Assembly: GCF_001187915.1 (NCBI RefSeq)
Contig: NZ_LGIU01000034.1
Coordinates: 1 to 64,000, forward strand
Length of the DNA stretch: 64,000 nucleotides
Reading direction: 5' to 3'
From: Arthrobacter sp. RIT-PI-e
GTDB taxonomy: Bacteria; Actinomycetota; Actinomycetes; Actinomycetales; Micrococcaceae
Position numbers and translations under genes: made by a program. The first letter of the stretch is position 1; every line of letters starts with the position of its first letter. Below are positions 17,600 to 26,113 of the stretch, piece by piece. The notes under the pieces are model-generated. The model had not been told where the DNA came from and searched no databases. It saw only the letters and a list, made by a program, of their open reading frames with translations.

Positions 17600-18354
17600 C
17601 CGAGTCCCAGCCCCTCCCGATCGTCCTCCTCCACGGTGTCGGGCTGGACCGGACCATGTGGGAGCCCGCGGAGACCGCGCTCGGGCAGCTCACGGACCGC
17701 ACGGTCGTCTCCCTCGACCTCCCCGGTCATGGCAGTGAACCAGCGCTCACCGCACCGGTCTCGCTGGAGGACCTCGCGGAGGACGTCGCCGGGCGGCTGC
17801 CGGGACGGTCCCACATCGTGGGGTTCTCGCTGGGTGCGCTGATCGCACAGCACCTGGCCGTGCACCGTCCGGATCTGGTCGCCTCCCTCGCCAGCGTGAG
17901 CTCCGTCTGCCGGCGCACGCCGGAGGAGTCCATGCAGGTGCGCCGGCGGCTCGACGCCGCGAGGTCGGACTTCCGTGGCAGCGTCGAGGCCTCGATCACC
18001 CGGTGGTACCCGGAGGGTCAGGGTGTCGACCGGCATCGGATCGAGCAGACACGCGCCACGCTCCTGGCCAACCCGGTGGAGTCCTACCTCCACGCCTACG
18101 AGGTGTTCGCCACCGCCGATACCGAGATCGGGACCGAGCTCCACCGGATCCGCGTGCCCTCCCTGGCTGTCACGGGTGAGTTCGATCCGGGCTCCACCCC
18201 GGAGATGACCCGTCGGCTCGAGGCAGCGATCCCGGGGACCCGGGCCGTCGTCGTCCCCGGTGCCCGTCACATGCTCCCCGTGGAGCAGCCGGACGAGCTG
18301 GCGCGCATCATCCACCACTTCATCACCGAACCGAATCGAGAAGATCATGGCTGA
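17596..18354 (+). CDS. Alpha/beta hydrolase (candidate enamide/formamide succinate hydrolase)
   Basis: GTG start overlapping the preceding stop (GTGA); 252 residues. It is an alpha/beta-hydrolase fold: oxyanion segment LLHGVG, nucleophile elbow GFSLGA (Ser about 77), acid in GEFDPG, catalytic His in GARHMLP. Known members include 3-oxoadipate enol-lactonases and (E)-2-(acetamidomethylene)succinate hydrolase of vitamin B6 catabolism. The latter reaction type (releasing amine, carboxylate, CO2 and succinate semialdehyde) is what a pyridinium ring-cleavage pathway needs before the GabD step. That assignment rests on context. It overlaps the aldehyde dehydrogenase start by 8 nt. Confidence 0.88.
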   Translation: MTESQPLPIVLLHGVGLDRTMWEPAETALGQLTDRTVVSLDLPGHGSEPALTAPVSLEDLAEDVAGRLPGRSHIVGFSLGALIAQHLAVHRPDLVASLASVSSVCRRTPEESMQVRRRLDAARSDFRGSVEASITRWYPEGQGVDRHRIEQTRATLLANPVESYLHAYEVFATADTEIGTELHRIRVPSLAVTGEFDPGSTPEMTRRLEAAIPGTRAVVVPGARHMLPVEQPDELARIIHHFITEPNREDHG

Positions 18355-19828
18355 GCGATACGACCACTTCATCGGCGGGCAGTACGTGGCACCCATCGAG
18401 GGCGAGTACTTCGAGAGCACCAACCCCGCCACGCTGGAGGTGCTCTACTCCGCCGCCCGCGGCACCTCGGCCGATGTCCATGCCGCCGTCACGGCTGCGG
18501 GCAGGGCCTTCGAGCACGCCTCCTGGCGTGACCTCTCCCCTACCCGGCGCGGGCATCTGCTCCGTCGCCTCGGTGACCTCATCGGCGAGAACGCCGAGGA
18601 ACTCGCACGCATGGAGTCCCGGGACAACGGCAAGCTGCTGCGGGAGATGCGCGGGCAACTGACCACCCTGCCCGAGTACCTGTACTACTACGCCGGGCTG
18701 GCCGACAAGGTCCAGGGCAGCCAGATCCCCACGAACTCCGTGTTCATGCTCAACTACACGCAGCGTGAGCCCCTCGGCGTGGTGGGTGCCATCACGCCGT
18801 GGAATTCACCGCTGACGCTGACCACCTCGAAATTGGCCCCGGCGCTCGCCGCCGGGAACACGGTGGTCATCAAACCCTCCGAGTACACCTCACGGACCGT
18901 GCTCCGCCTCGCCGAACTCGCCGTCGAGGCGGGCTTCCCCCACGGCGTCGTCAACGTGGTGAGCGGCTTCGGGGCGGAGGCCGGGGCCGCCCTCGTGGAC
19001 CACCCGGACATCGCGAAGATCTCGTTCACCGGATCCACCCTCACCGGATCCCGGATCGCGGCCTCGGCCGCCGCCCGCTTCATCGGCTGCACCCTGGAAC
19101 TCGGGGGCAAGAGCCCCAACATCGTCTTCGACGACGCGAACGTCGGCAATGCGGCGATGGGCGTGGTCGCGGGCATCTTCGCCGCCGCCGGCCAGACCTG
19201 CATCGCGGGAAGCCGCGTCTTCGCGCACCGCTCGGTCTACGACGAGCTGCTGGAACGCGTCGCGGAACGGGCACGGAGCATCGTGATCGGTGACCCGCTG
19301 CTGGACGAGACCGAGCTCGGCCCGCTGGCGTTCGAGGCGCAGCGGGACAAGGTCAGCTCCTACGTGGAGCTGGGCATCTCCGAGGGTGCCTCGGTGCTCA
19401 CCGGGGGGAACCGCCCCGACGTCGACCTCCCCGGCTACTTCTACTCGCCCACCGTCCTGACGGGGGTGGACAACTCCATGCGTGTCACCCGCGAGGAGAT
19501 CTTCGGCCCCGTGGCAGCGATCATGCCCTTCGACACGGAGGAGGAGGTGTTGCGGCTCGCCAACGACACCGACTACGGGCTCGCGGCCGGGGTGTGGACC
19601 CAGAACCTCGCCCGGGCGCACCGCATGAGTCGCCGGCTGGAGGCGGGCACGGTGTGGGTGAACACCTACCGGGCCATGTCACCGATGTCCCCGCGCCAGG
19701 GCTACAAGAGCAGCGGCGTGGGGATCGAGCACGGGCTGGAGTCGATGCACGAGTACACCCACCTCAAGAGCGTGTGGATCAACACGGACGAGGATCCGGT
19801 CGCGGACCCCTTCGTGATGCGCGGTTAG
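18347..19828 (+). CDS. NAD(P)+-dependent aldehyde dehydrogenase
   Basis: ATG at 18347 inside the end of the hydrolase gene; 493 residues, standard ALDH length. Motifs: TPWNSPLTL, FTGSTLTGS, general base in LELGGKSP, catalytic Cys in GQTCIAGSR and EEIFGPVAA. It differs clearly from the GabD at 11357, so the island carries two ALDHs for two successive oxidations. In the trigonelline scheme the first would convert the hydroxy-butyrolactone ring-cleavage product to the substituted methylene-succinate. The substrate is inferred only. Confidence 0.9.
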   Translation: MAERYDHFIGGQYVAPIEGEYFESTNPATLEVLYSAARGTSADVHAAVTAAGRAFEHASWRDLSPTRRGHLLRRLGDLIGENAEELARMESRDNGKLLREMRGQLTTLPEYLYYYAGLADKVQGSQIPTNSVFMLNYTQREPLGVVGAITPWNSPLTLTTSKLAPALAAGNTVVIKPSEYTSRTVLRLAELAVEAGFPHGVVNVVSGFGAEAGAALVDHPDIAKISFTGSTLTGSRIAASAAARFIGCTLELGGKSPNIVFDDANVGNAAMGVVAGIFAAAGQTCIAGSRVFAHRSVYDELLERVAERARSIVIGDPLLDETELGPLAFEAQRDKVSSYVELGISEGASVLTGGNRPDVDLPGYFYSPTVLTGVDNSMRVTREEIFGPVAAIMPFDTEEEVLRLANDTDYGLAAGVWTQNLARAHRMSRRLEAGTVWVNTYRAMSPMSPRQGYKSSGVGIEHGLESMHEYTHLKSVWINTDEDPVADPFVMRG

Positions 19829-19837
19829 GGATCAGCC

Positions 19838-20044
19838 GTGCCGCTCATCGACGTGTCCATCGCCGAGGGACGCAGCCCGGAACAGCTGCGCGCCCTCGTC
19901 TCCGCACTCCACCGCGCAGCGGAGGAGACGGTCGGCGCACTCCCGGAGAACACCACCGTGATCATCCGCGAGGTGCCCTCCACCCACTGGTCCAAGGCGG
20001 ACCGTACCATCGCGGAGCTCAGGACCGGGCCGGACCCGGCCTGA
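19838..20044 (+). CDS. Tautomerase family protein (4-oxalocrotonate tautomerase-like)
   Basis: GTG start; 68 residues. After removal of the initiator Met the chain begins with Pro (PLIDVSIAEG), the catalytic general base of the 4-OT/MIF superfamily. A beta-alpha-beta unit with RSPEQLRALVSALHRAA and NTTVIIREVP follows. Typical of short trimeric or hexameric tautomerases. It starts 9 nt after the aldehyde dehydrogenase and may isomerise an enol/enamine intermediate of the pathway. The reaction cannot be specified. Confidence 0.85.
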   Translation: MPLIDVSIAEGRSPEQLRALVSALHRAAEETVGALPENTTVIIREVPSTHWSKADRTIAELRTGPDPA

Positions 20045-20099
20045 CGTTCTCCGCACACGCGAACTTCACCATCTGCAACCACCACAGGAGGCACTACAC

Positions 20100-21140
20100 A
20101 TGCGATTCTCACTCTTCGCCCACATGGAACGCTGGGACGCCACCGTGGGTCACCGCGAACTCATGGAAAATCTCGTGGAGCTGGTCCAGCTCGCCGAGAA
20201 GGGCGGGTTCTCCACCGTCTGGACCGGCGAGCACCACGCCATGGAGTACACCGTCTCACCCAGTCCCATGCCCGTCCTGGCGTACCTCGCGGCGAAGACG
20301 GAGACCATCCGACTCGGCGCCGGTACGCTGATCGCCCCGTTCTGGAACCCGATCAGGGCCGCCGGGGAATCCGCGCTGGTGGACGTGATCAGCAACGGTC
20401 GGCTCGAGCTCGGCATAGCGCGTGGCGCCTACCAGTTCGAGTTCGACCGCCTCGCGGGCGGCATGCCGGCGGCCGAGGGCGGCAAGCACCTGCGTGAGTT
20501 GCTGCCCGCCATGCAGGCCCTCTGGCAGGGCGACTACGCGCACGAGGGCGAGATCTGGCAGTTCCCCACCTCCACCAGCGTGCCGAAGCCCGTCCAGGAG
20601 CAGATCCCCATCTGGGTGGCGGCGCGCTCCCCGGAGTCCCACGAGTTCGCGGTGGAGAACGGCTACAAGATCATGGTCACTCCCCTGATGAAGGACGACG
20701 CCGAGGTGGCGGACCTCACCGAGAAGACCAGGGACGCGGTGGCGAAGTTCCCCGGGGCGGAGAAGCCCGAGATCATGTGCCTGCGCCACACACACGTGCA
20801 CAGCGCCGACGACCCCGAGGGATGGCGCGACGCCGCAGCCGCCGTGAACCGCTACTACCGGACCTTCGATGCCTGGGCCGGGAACAGGACCACCCCCACG
20901 GACGGCTTCCTCGAACCCTCGCCCGAGGAGAAGTTCGCGGGCCGGGCGGAGTTCGAGCCGGAGAGCCTGCACCGGTCGGCGATGATCGGCACACCCGACG
21001 AGGTGATCGAGCGGATCAAGCACTACCAGGAGCTCGGCGTCGACGAGTTCGGTTACTGGATCGACAACAGCATGACGCACGAGCAGAAGAAGGCCTCACT
21101 GGAACTGTTCGTCGAGGAGGTCGTCCCGGCCTTCGCCTGA
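20100..21140 (+). CDS. LLM flavin-dependent monooxygenase (candidate ring-cleaving oxygenase)
   Basis: A strong AGGAGG precedes the ATG. 346 residues of the bacterial luciferase-like family: MRFSLFAHMERWD start, WTGEHHAMEY (EHH typical of the active-site loop), GAGTLIAPFWNP, GRLELGIARGAYQFEFDR and the C-terminal IGTPDEVIERIKHYQELGVDEF. It needs reduced FMN/FAD from a partner, and the flavin reductase at 14586 supplies one. It lies last in the plus-strand arm with its own strong ribosome-binding site. By analogy with two-component trigonelline and pyridine monooxygenases, it may open an N-heterocyclic ring directly without prior hydroxylation; this is inferred from the set of neighbours. Confidence 0.88.
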   Translation: MRFSLFAHMERWDATVGHRELMENLVELVQLAEKGGFSTVWTGEHHAMEYTVSPSPMPVLAYLAAKTETIRLGAGTLIAPFWNPIRAAGESALVDVISNGRLELGIARGAYQFEFDRLAGGMPAAEGGKHLRELLPAMQALWQGDYAHEGEIWQFPTSTSVPKPVQEQIPIWVAARSPESHEFAVENGYKIMVTPLMKDDAEVADLTEKTRDAVAKFPGAEKPEIMCLRHTHVHSADDPEGWRDAAAAVNRYYRTFDAWAGNRTTPTDGFLEPSPEEKFAGRAEFEPESLHRSAMIGTPDEVIERIKHYQELGVDEFGYWIDNSMTHEQKKASLELFVEEVVPAFA

Positions 21141-21147
21141 GCACTTC

Positions 21148-21175
21148 CCGGGCCGGCCCCCGACGGCCGGCCCGG
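21148..21175. terminator. Bidirectional terminator between convergent genes
   Basis: CCGGGCCGGCC / GGCCGGCCCGG, a perfect 11-bp stem with a 6-nt loop, begins 7 nt after the LLM monooxygenase stop and lies between it and the convergent esterase-like gene. Confidence 0.7.
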
Positions 21176-21226
21176 TCGGGCACCGTACTACCCGAGCATC
21201 CGAAGCACTCGGGGCGACTGCGCCGT

Positions 21227-22342
21227 CTACTCCCCCAGCACCTCCGTCAGGAAGTCCGCGACCTCCTCGAGGAACGCCGCCGTGAACACGTGCCCACCCG
21301 GGTGCCAGGCGGCCCGGTACCGTCCGTCGTCGTGCTCGAAGAGCCTGCGCAGCTCCTCGTCCGCCTCCTGCATGCCGTCGACGGGGAAGAGGGCGTCCTC
21401 CGCGGCGAACTGCACGAGGAACCGGGCGTGCTCGGACACGGCGGCCACCCCGGGCCACTCGGACGCGCGGGCGAGCCCGGGGGTGTTGAGCAACCAGGAG
21501 TGGTGTTCGAGGTGGTACGGCACCAGGGAGGCGAAGGTGGTCATCATGCAGGCCACCACGCACGCGCGGACCTCCGGCGCGAGGGCGGCGAGCACGAGGG
21601 CCCGCCCGCCACCACCGGAGAATCCACCCGTACCGATCCGGTGCGCGTCCACACCCGGGAGACCCTTCAGCACCGCGAGCGCCGCGAGGTCGTCGTGCGC
21701 CACCATGCCGGCGAAGCTGGTCCCCAGCATGCCGGCGGTCTTGGCGATCGTGTTCTCGTGGTACGCCGCCGCCGCGTTGTACACGGCTGCGGCGTCCGGG
21801 ACGGTTCCGGCAGCCGCCCAGGCCGCCTGCTGCACGGCGAGCAGCTCCGCGGTGCGGGTGGGCGGCGGATCGAGGTGGAAGCGCCGGCTGCCCCAGGCGA
21901 AGGGGTCGTGGACCAGCACGGCGAACCCTGCACGGGCCAGCTCGTTGGCCACGGCCCTGCCCTCGTAGAGCTCGGCCTGGAACCGCCGGACCGACGGATC
22001 CGTTCCGGCGCCGCGGTCCACGAGCCGCTCCGCACCGAGGAACTTGTTCCCGCCGTGGCAGTGCAGCCACAGCACGCCGGGCAGGGCGCCGTCGTGCTGT
22101 TCCGGCTCCAGGGACCAGGCGGTGGTGCGAGGACCGAACGGCAGCTGCCAGCCCAGTTCCCGCAGCCGTACGCCGTCGACCACGTGCTCGGACACCACGG
22201 ACACTTCAGGGGTCCCGGCCTGCGCGGGAACACCGAGGACGGCGACGAGCCGGTCCGCCCGCTCACCGGTGCCGCGATGGCGCGGCCGTTCGCAGAAGGC
22301 CGGCCAGTCCTCGTACCCGGCGATGGCAGAGGGAGGCATCAT
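21227..22342 (-). CDS. Alpha/beta hydrolase family protein (acetyl-esterase-like)
   Basis: 371 residues. Alpha/beta-hydrolase fold with LWLHCHGGNKF (oxyanion loop), nucleophile elbow GGFSGGGGR (Ser about 243), acid in FAAEDALFP and catalytic His in HPGGHVF. The long N-terminal region before the fold and the GFSGGG elbow recall the dienelactone-hydrolase / acetyl-xylan-esterase-like branch. The substrate is not known. It is divergent from a Gfo/Idh/MocA oxidoreductase (98-nt shared upstream region), which suggests joint use in carbohydrate-derivative metabolism. Confidence 0.8.
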   Translation of the reverse strand: MMPPSAIAGYEDWPAFCERPRHRGTGERADRLVAVLGVPAQAGTPEVSVVSEHVVDGVRLRELGWQLPFGPRTTAWSLEPEQHDGALPGVLWLHCHGGNKFLGAERLVDRGAGTDPSVRRFQAELYEGRAVANELARAGFAVLVHDPFAWGSRRFHLDPPPTRTAELLAVQQAAWAAAGTVPDAAAVYNAAAAYHENTIAKTAGMLGTSFAGMVAHDDLAALAVLKGLPGVDAHRIGTGGFSGGGGRALVLAALAPEVRACVVACMMTTFASLVPYHLEHHSWLLNTPGLARASEWPGVAAVSEHARFLVQFAAEDALFPVDGMQEADEELRRLFEHDDGRYRAAWHPGGHVFTAAFLEEVADFLTEVLGE

Positions 22343-22440
22343 GCCTGCACTCTACGGCGGGGACGGATCGATCCGCCGGACAGTAGGCTGACCGGCAGAG
22401 CCCCTGCATCGCGAGCCCCTACACGGAAAGCCCGAGGACC

Positions 22441-23532
22441 ATGGAACAGAGCAACGATCGGATCCGCTTCGCGATCATCGGCACGGGGTGGCGCAGTCTC
22501 TTCTTCCAGCGCATCGCGCGTGCCCTGCCGGAGCGGTTCGAGGTGTGCGGGGTGGTGGCGCGGAGCGAGGAGTCCGCCCGGAGGATCGATGCCGCCTGGG
22601 ATGTTCCCGTCTTCCGCTCCCTGCCCGATCTCCTCGGATCGGTGACCCCGGAGTTCGTGGTCGTGTCCGTCACCAAGACGGTGGCGCCGGACGTCATCGA
22701 GGAAGCCGTGTCGCTGGGTGTACCGGTGCTCGCCGAGACACCGCCCGCCCCCGACCTCGAGGGTCTGCTCCGGCTGCTCCGCCTGGTCGAGGAGGGTGCG
22801 GTGATCCAGGTGGCCGAGCAGTACCACCTCTCGCCCCTGCTGAACGCGCAGCTGGCCATCGCCGCCTCGGGCCGGCTGGGGACCGTCAGCCAGGCGCTCG
22901 TGGCGCAGTGCCACGACTACCACGGCGTCAGCATCCTGCGGCGTGCGCTCGGCGTCGGCTTCGAGAGCCCCGTGATCACGGCGGACACCTTCGACCACCC
23001 CCTGGTCAAGGGACCGAGCAGGGCCGGTGAACCGCAGGAGGAGATCACGGTGACCACCCGCCAGATCACCGCCCGGCTCGACTTCGGCGACCGTCTGGGC
23101 GTGTACGAGTTCGCCTCCGACCAGTACTTCTCGTGGATCCGCGCCAACCGTCTCCTCATCCGCGGGGAACGGGGGGAGGTCAAGGACACCGAGGTCCGCT
23201 ACCTGCAGGACTTCCGCACCCCGATGTTCCACGAGATCCGCCGGGTCAGCGCCGGTGAGGGTGGCAACCTCGAGGGCCAGTTCCTCCGCGGGCTCGTGGC
23301 CGGTGACGCGTGGGTGTACCGGAACGAGTTCCTCCCGGGCCGGCTCAACGACGACGAACTCGCGATCGCGATGTGCCTGCGGCGGATGAGCGAGCACGTG
23401 GCCGGCGGGCCGGAGTTCTACGGTCTGGCCGAGGCCGCCCAGGACACCTATCTCGGTCTGCTGATCCACGAGGCGGCGGAGACCGGCGGGACGATCCGGG
23501 CCGAGCGGCAGCCCTGGGCGCCAATCCCCTGA
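22441..23532 (+). CDS. Gfo/Idh/MocA family oxidoreductase
   Basis: 363 residues. The N-terminal Rossmann domain (about 10-130) has the FAIIGTGWRS dinucleotide loop, VVARSEES and PVLAETPPAP, the position of the family's EKP motif, here ETPPAP without the usual lysine. A C-terminal substrate domain follows. Family members oxidise or reduce sugars, inositols or imines with NAD(P). Loss of the catalytic-type Lys in EKP suggests a changed or non-catalytic chemistry. Probably regulated together with the divergent esterase gene. Confidence 0.82.
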   Translation: MEQSNDRIRFAIIGTGWRSLFFQRIARALPERFEVCGVVARSEESARRIDAAWDVPVFRSLPDLLGSVTPEFVVVSVTKTVAPDVIEEAVSLGVPVLAETPPAPDLEGLLRLLRLVEEGAVIQVAEQYHLSPLLNAQLAIAASGRLGTVSQALVAQCHDYHGVSILRRALGVGFESPVITADTFDHPLVKGPSRAGEPQEEITVTTRQITARLDFGDRLGVYEFASDQYFSWIRANRLLIRGERGEVKDTEVRYLQDFRTPMFHEIRRVSAGEGGNLEGQFLRGLVAGDAWVYRNEFLPGRLNDDELAIAMCLRRMSEHVAGGPEFYGLAEAAQDTYLGLLIHEAAETGGTIRAERQPWAPIP

Positions 23533-23726
23533 CCCGGGCGCCGGGTCGGATGCGCTCCGGATCGGCACGTCACGGACCCGTTGTGTGAGGAAACATGACG
23601 ACGACGTCTTCCCACGGGCACCGATCATCGTCCACCATGGTGACCAGCCTCTCCCTCTGGTGCTCGGCCCGTGGTCGTGGAGAGGGCGTCATCTCACGCC
23701 ACCGGTGGATTCAGAGCCCTGAGCCA

Positions 23727-23820
23727 CACCATCCAGAGCAGCCGAGAGACCTGCCTCCGTGACGCTGCAGCTTCCCCCGGACCCCTTGTCCGGAACGGTG
23801 CTAATGGCAGGAACGATGGA
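23727..23820 (+). promoter_or_regulatory. Candidate S-box (SAM-I type) riboswitch
   Basis: The leader shows the S-box landmarks in order. A P1 arm CCATC (23729-23733) runs into ATCCAGAG; then GCCGAGAGACCTG, CCGTGACGCTGCAGC, an isolated hairpin TCCGGACCCCTTGTCCGGA, the highly conserved GGTGCTAAT box (23798-23806), and the closing P1 arm GATGG (23815-23819). The ribosome-binding site GGAAAGGGA directly abuts the P1 3' arm, so SAM binding could mask initiation. The rest of the 301-nt gap (23533-23726) holds nothing that I recognise. Confidence 0.7.
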
Positions 23821-23833
23821 AAGGGAACGCACC

Positions 23834-25072
23834 ATGACGAACGAGCGCATCCACACCACCCACGCCGGCTCCCTGCCGCGCACCCCGGAGCTGATCGCCG
23901 CGAACGCGGCCCGGACCTTCGCCGAGGACGGCTTCACCCTGCAGCGCACCCCGGAGTTCGAGGGGTTGCTCACCGACGCGGTGGTGGACCTCGTGCGCCG
24001 ACAGCACGACGCCGGGATCACCATCCCGGGCGACGGCGAGTACGGCAAGGCGATGTCCAACGCCGTCGACTACGGCGCCTGGTGGACCTACAGCTTCCAG
24101 CGCACCGCCGGCCTGGAGCTGACCGACTTCAACCCGATCGACGCCCCCGCGGTCCACAGCGGACCCGGGGCGATCCGCCTCACCTCCTTCGCCGACCGGC
24201 GCGACTGGACCCGCTTCGCCGACGCCTACCAGGACCCCGAGAGCGGGATCCAGATCGGCAGGAACGCCACCGCGTTCCCGAGCGCCACCGGCCCCCTCTC
24301 CTACACGGGCCAGGACGCCCTGGCCCGTGACATCTCGAACCTGAAGGCGGGTCTGGCCGCCGCGGACCTCGGTACCGGGTTCATCACCGCGCTCTCGCCG
24401 GGATCGGCGAGCAGGATCGGCAACGAGCACTACGCCACGGAGGAGGAGTTCATCTACGCATGGGCCGACGTCCTGCGCGAGGAGTACAAGGCCATCGTGG
24501 ACGCCGGGCTGACCGTGCAGATCGACGATCCGTCCATCGCCGAGAACTGGGACCAGATCAACCCGGAACCCAGCGTGGAGGACTACCAGGCCTTCACCCG
24601 GATCCGCGTGGAGGCCCTGAACCACGCCCTGCGCGGACTGCCCGAGGAGCAGATCCGCTTCCACGTGTGCTGGGGCTCCTGGCACGGCCCGCACACCACG
24701 GACATCGAGTTCCGCCACATCGTGGACCTCGTGCTCGGCATCAACGCGGGCACGTACTCCTTCGAGGCCGCCAACGCCCGCCACGAGCACGAGTGGACGA
24801 TCTGGCAGGACGTGGCACTGCCCGAGGGGAAGATCCTGGCCCCCGGCGTCGTGTCCCACGCCACGAACGTCGTCGAGCACCCGGAGCTGGTGGCCCAGCG
24901 CATCGAGCGCTTCGCGGGCCTGGTGGGCCGGGAGAACGTCATCGGCTCCACCGACTGCGGCCTGGGCGGGCGGATCCACCCGCACATCGCGGCCGCGAAG
25001 CTCCAGACCCTGGGGGAGGGTGCCCGGATCGCCTCGGAGCGGCTCTTCAGCCGCAGCACCGTGTCCGTCTGA
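23834..25072 (+). CDS. MetE-like cobalamin-independent methionine synthase II family protein
   Basis: 412 residues from the ATG at 23834; an ATG at 23816 lies inside the riboswitch P1 and was not chosen. It corresponds to the C-terminal catalytic barrel of MetE (core-MetE/UROD fold) without the N-terminal half. It opens with THAGSLPR, and zinc-ligand-type residues appear in FHVCWGSWHGPH (His, Cys) and STDCGLGGR (Cys). Members transfer methyl or alkyl groups to a thiol. The SAM-sensing leader supports a role in methionine formation or homocysteine methylation. The methyl donor is not known. Confidence 0.88.
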   Translation: MTNERIHTTHAGSLPRTPELIAANAARTFAEDGFTLQRTPEFEGLLTDAVVDLVRRQHDAGITIPGDGEYGKAMSNAVDYGAWWTYSFQRTAGLELTDFNPIDAPAVHSGPGAIRLTSFADRRDWTRFADAYQDPESGIQIGRNATAFPSATGPLSYTGQDALARDISNLKAGLAAADLGTGFITALSPGSASRIGNEHYATEEEFIYAWADVLREEYKAIVDAGLTVQIDDPSIAENWDQINPEPSVEDYQAFTRIRVEALNHALRGLPEEQIRFHVCWGSWHGPHTTDIEFRHIVDLVLGINAGTYSFEAANARHEHEWTIWQDVALPEGKILAPGVVSHATNVVEHPELVAQRIERFAGLVGRENVIGSTDCGLGGRIHPHIAAAKLQTLGEGARIASERLFSRSTVSV

Positions 25073-25079
25073 CCGGCAG

Positions 25080-25110
25080 GGGTCACCGTCTCAGACGGAG
25101 GCGGTGACCC
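25080..25110. terminator. Bidirectional terminator overlapping the AraC stop
   Basis: GGGTCACCG / CGGTGACCC, a perfect 9-bp stem with a 13-nt loop, lies between the MetE-like gene and the convergent PAS-AraC gene. It overlaps the last codons of the latter. Confidence 0.55.
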
Positions 25111-25903
25111 TGGCTGCCCGGACATCCTGTTCCGCACTCCGCCGGATCTGCGTGGGGGCACATCCGAAGCGGAGCCGGAAGGCGCGGGTGAACGATCCCG
25201 GGTCCGCGTACCCGCTGCTGAAGCAGGTTACCTGGACGCTGTGGCCCCGCTCCAGCATGCTGCGGGCATGATCGAGGCGGAGGCGGCGGATCTCCGCGGC
25301 CGGTGACCGGCCGACGTCCTGGAAGAGGGTCTGGACCGACCGCGTGGAGAGATGCGCCTCCGCCGCCAGCTCCGCCACCGAGAACAGCGGGTCCGTGAAA
25401 CGCCGTCGCATCACGATGTACAGTCCGGCACGTGCCGCTTCCCGGGAGCGGGCAGGAACGGGAACGCGCACGGCGTCGTGTCGCGGCGCCTCGGCAACGG
25501 ATCGTGTGGTCCCCGGCGCGGACGCGGCAAAGCTGAGGAGGGTGCTCCCGACGTCGTCGATCCCCCGGGTGGACCAGGAGACCTCGCGCGGGTCCCCGTC
25601 CCTCGTCACGAACCATTCGGAGGTGCCGGCCCCCGCCCCCGCGGCGCCGACGATCGGGCATTCGTGAGCAGGGTAGGCGGACCCGTCCACGTGGCAGCGG
25701 TGGAGCAGCTCATGACTCGGGCCGCCCACGACGTCGGACTCGCCGCGGTACCCCAGGAAGGCCAGGGCCGCACGGTTGGCGAGGACGACGGCGCCCGTGG
25801 GCCCGATCACCCAGAGCGGCACCGGCGCTTCGCGGACCACGCCCATCAGCAGCGAGGTGTCGGGGAGGCCACCGGCCGTCCGTGCAGGTGCTGAGAGCAT
25901 CAT
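25091..25903 (-). CDS. AraC family regulator with N-terminal PAS domain
   Basis: The ATG at 25903 (or 25900), preceded by GAGGAGG, gives 270 residues. Residues about 15-120 form a PAS domain (PVPLWVIGPTGAVVLANRAAL) carrying the His/Cys-containing loop HRCHVDGSAYPAHECPIV, seen in a PAS subtype that may bind a ligand or cofactor. The C-terminal XylS/AraC double helix-turn-helix spans about 165-255 (LSTRSVQTLFQDVG, SSGYADPGSFTRAFRLRFG). It is divergent from the cyanase-FNT operon and is the obvious candidate activator, perhaps sensing cyanate, bicarbonate or a redox cue. Confidence 0.85.
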   Translation of the reverse strand: MMLSAPARTAGGLPDTSLLMGVVREAPVPLWVIGPTGAVVLANRAALAFLGYRGESDVVGGPSHELLHRCHVDGSAYPAHECPIVGAAGAGAGTSEWFVTRDGDPREVSWSTRGIDDVGSTLLSFAASAPGTTRSVAEAPRHDAVRVPVPARSREAARAGLYIVMRRRFTDPLFSVAELAAEAHLSTRSVQTLFQDVGRSPAAEIRRLRLDHARSMLERGHSVQVTCFSSGYADPGSFTRAFRLRFGCAPTQIRRSAEQDVRAARVTASV

Positions 25904-26113
25904 CGGAGGCCTCCTCTTCCAAGACCCGACGGTACGTGCCCGGACCTCCCCTGCGAGTTGCGGAGGTGTTTCGCGAGCGTAAACTCTGCTGCCCGGTGCG
26001 CTTCCTGCAGGGTGCTCTGCGCACATGGCCTGGTAGCCGGACGCCTCCCTCTGCTGAGGTCGAGGCAGAGCGGCGGGACGGCCCGCCTGCGGACACCCAC
26101 CTGGAGAGACACT

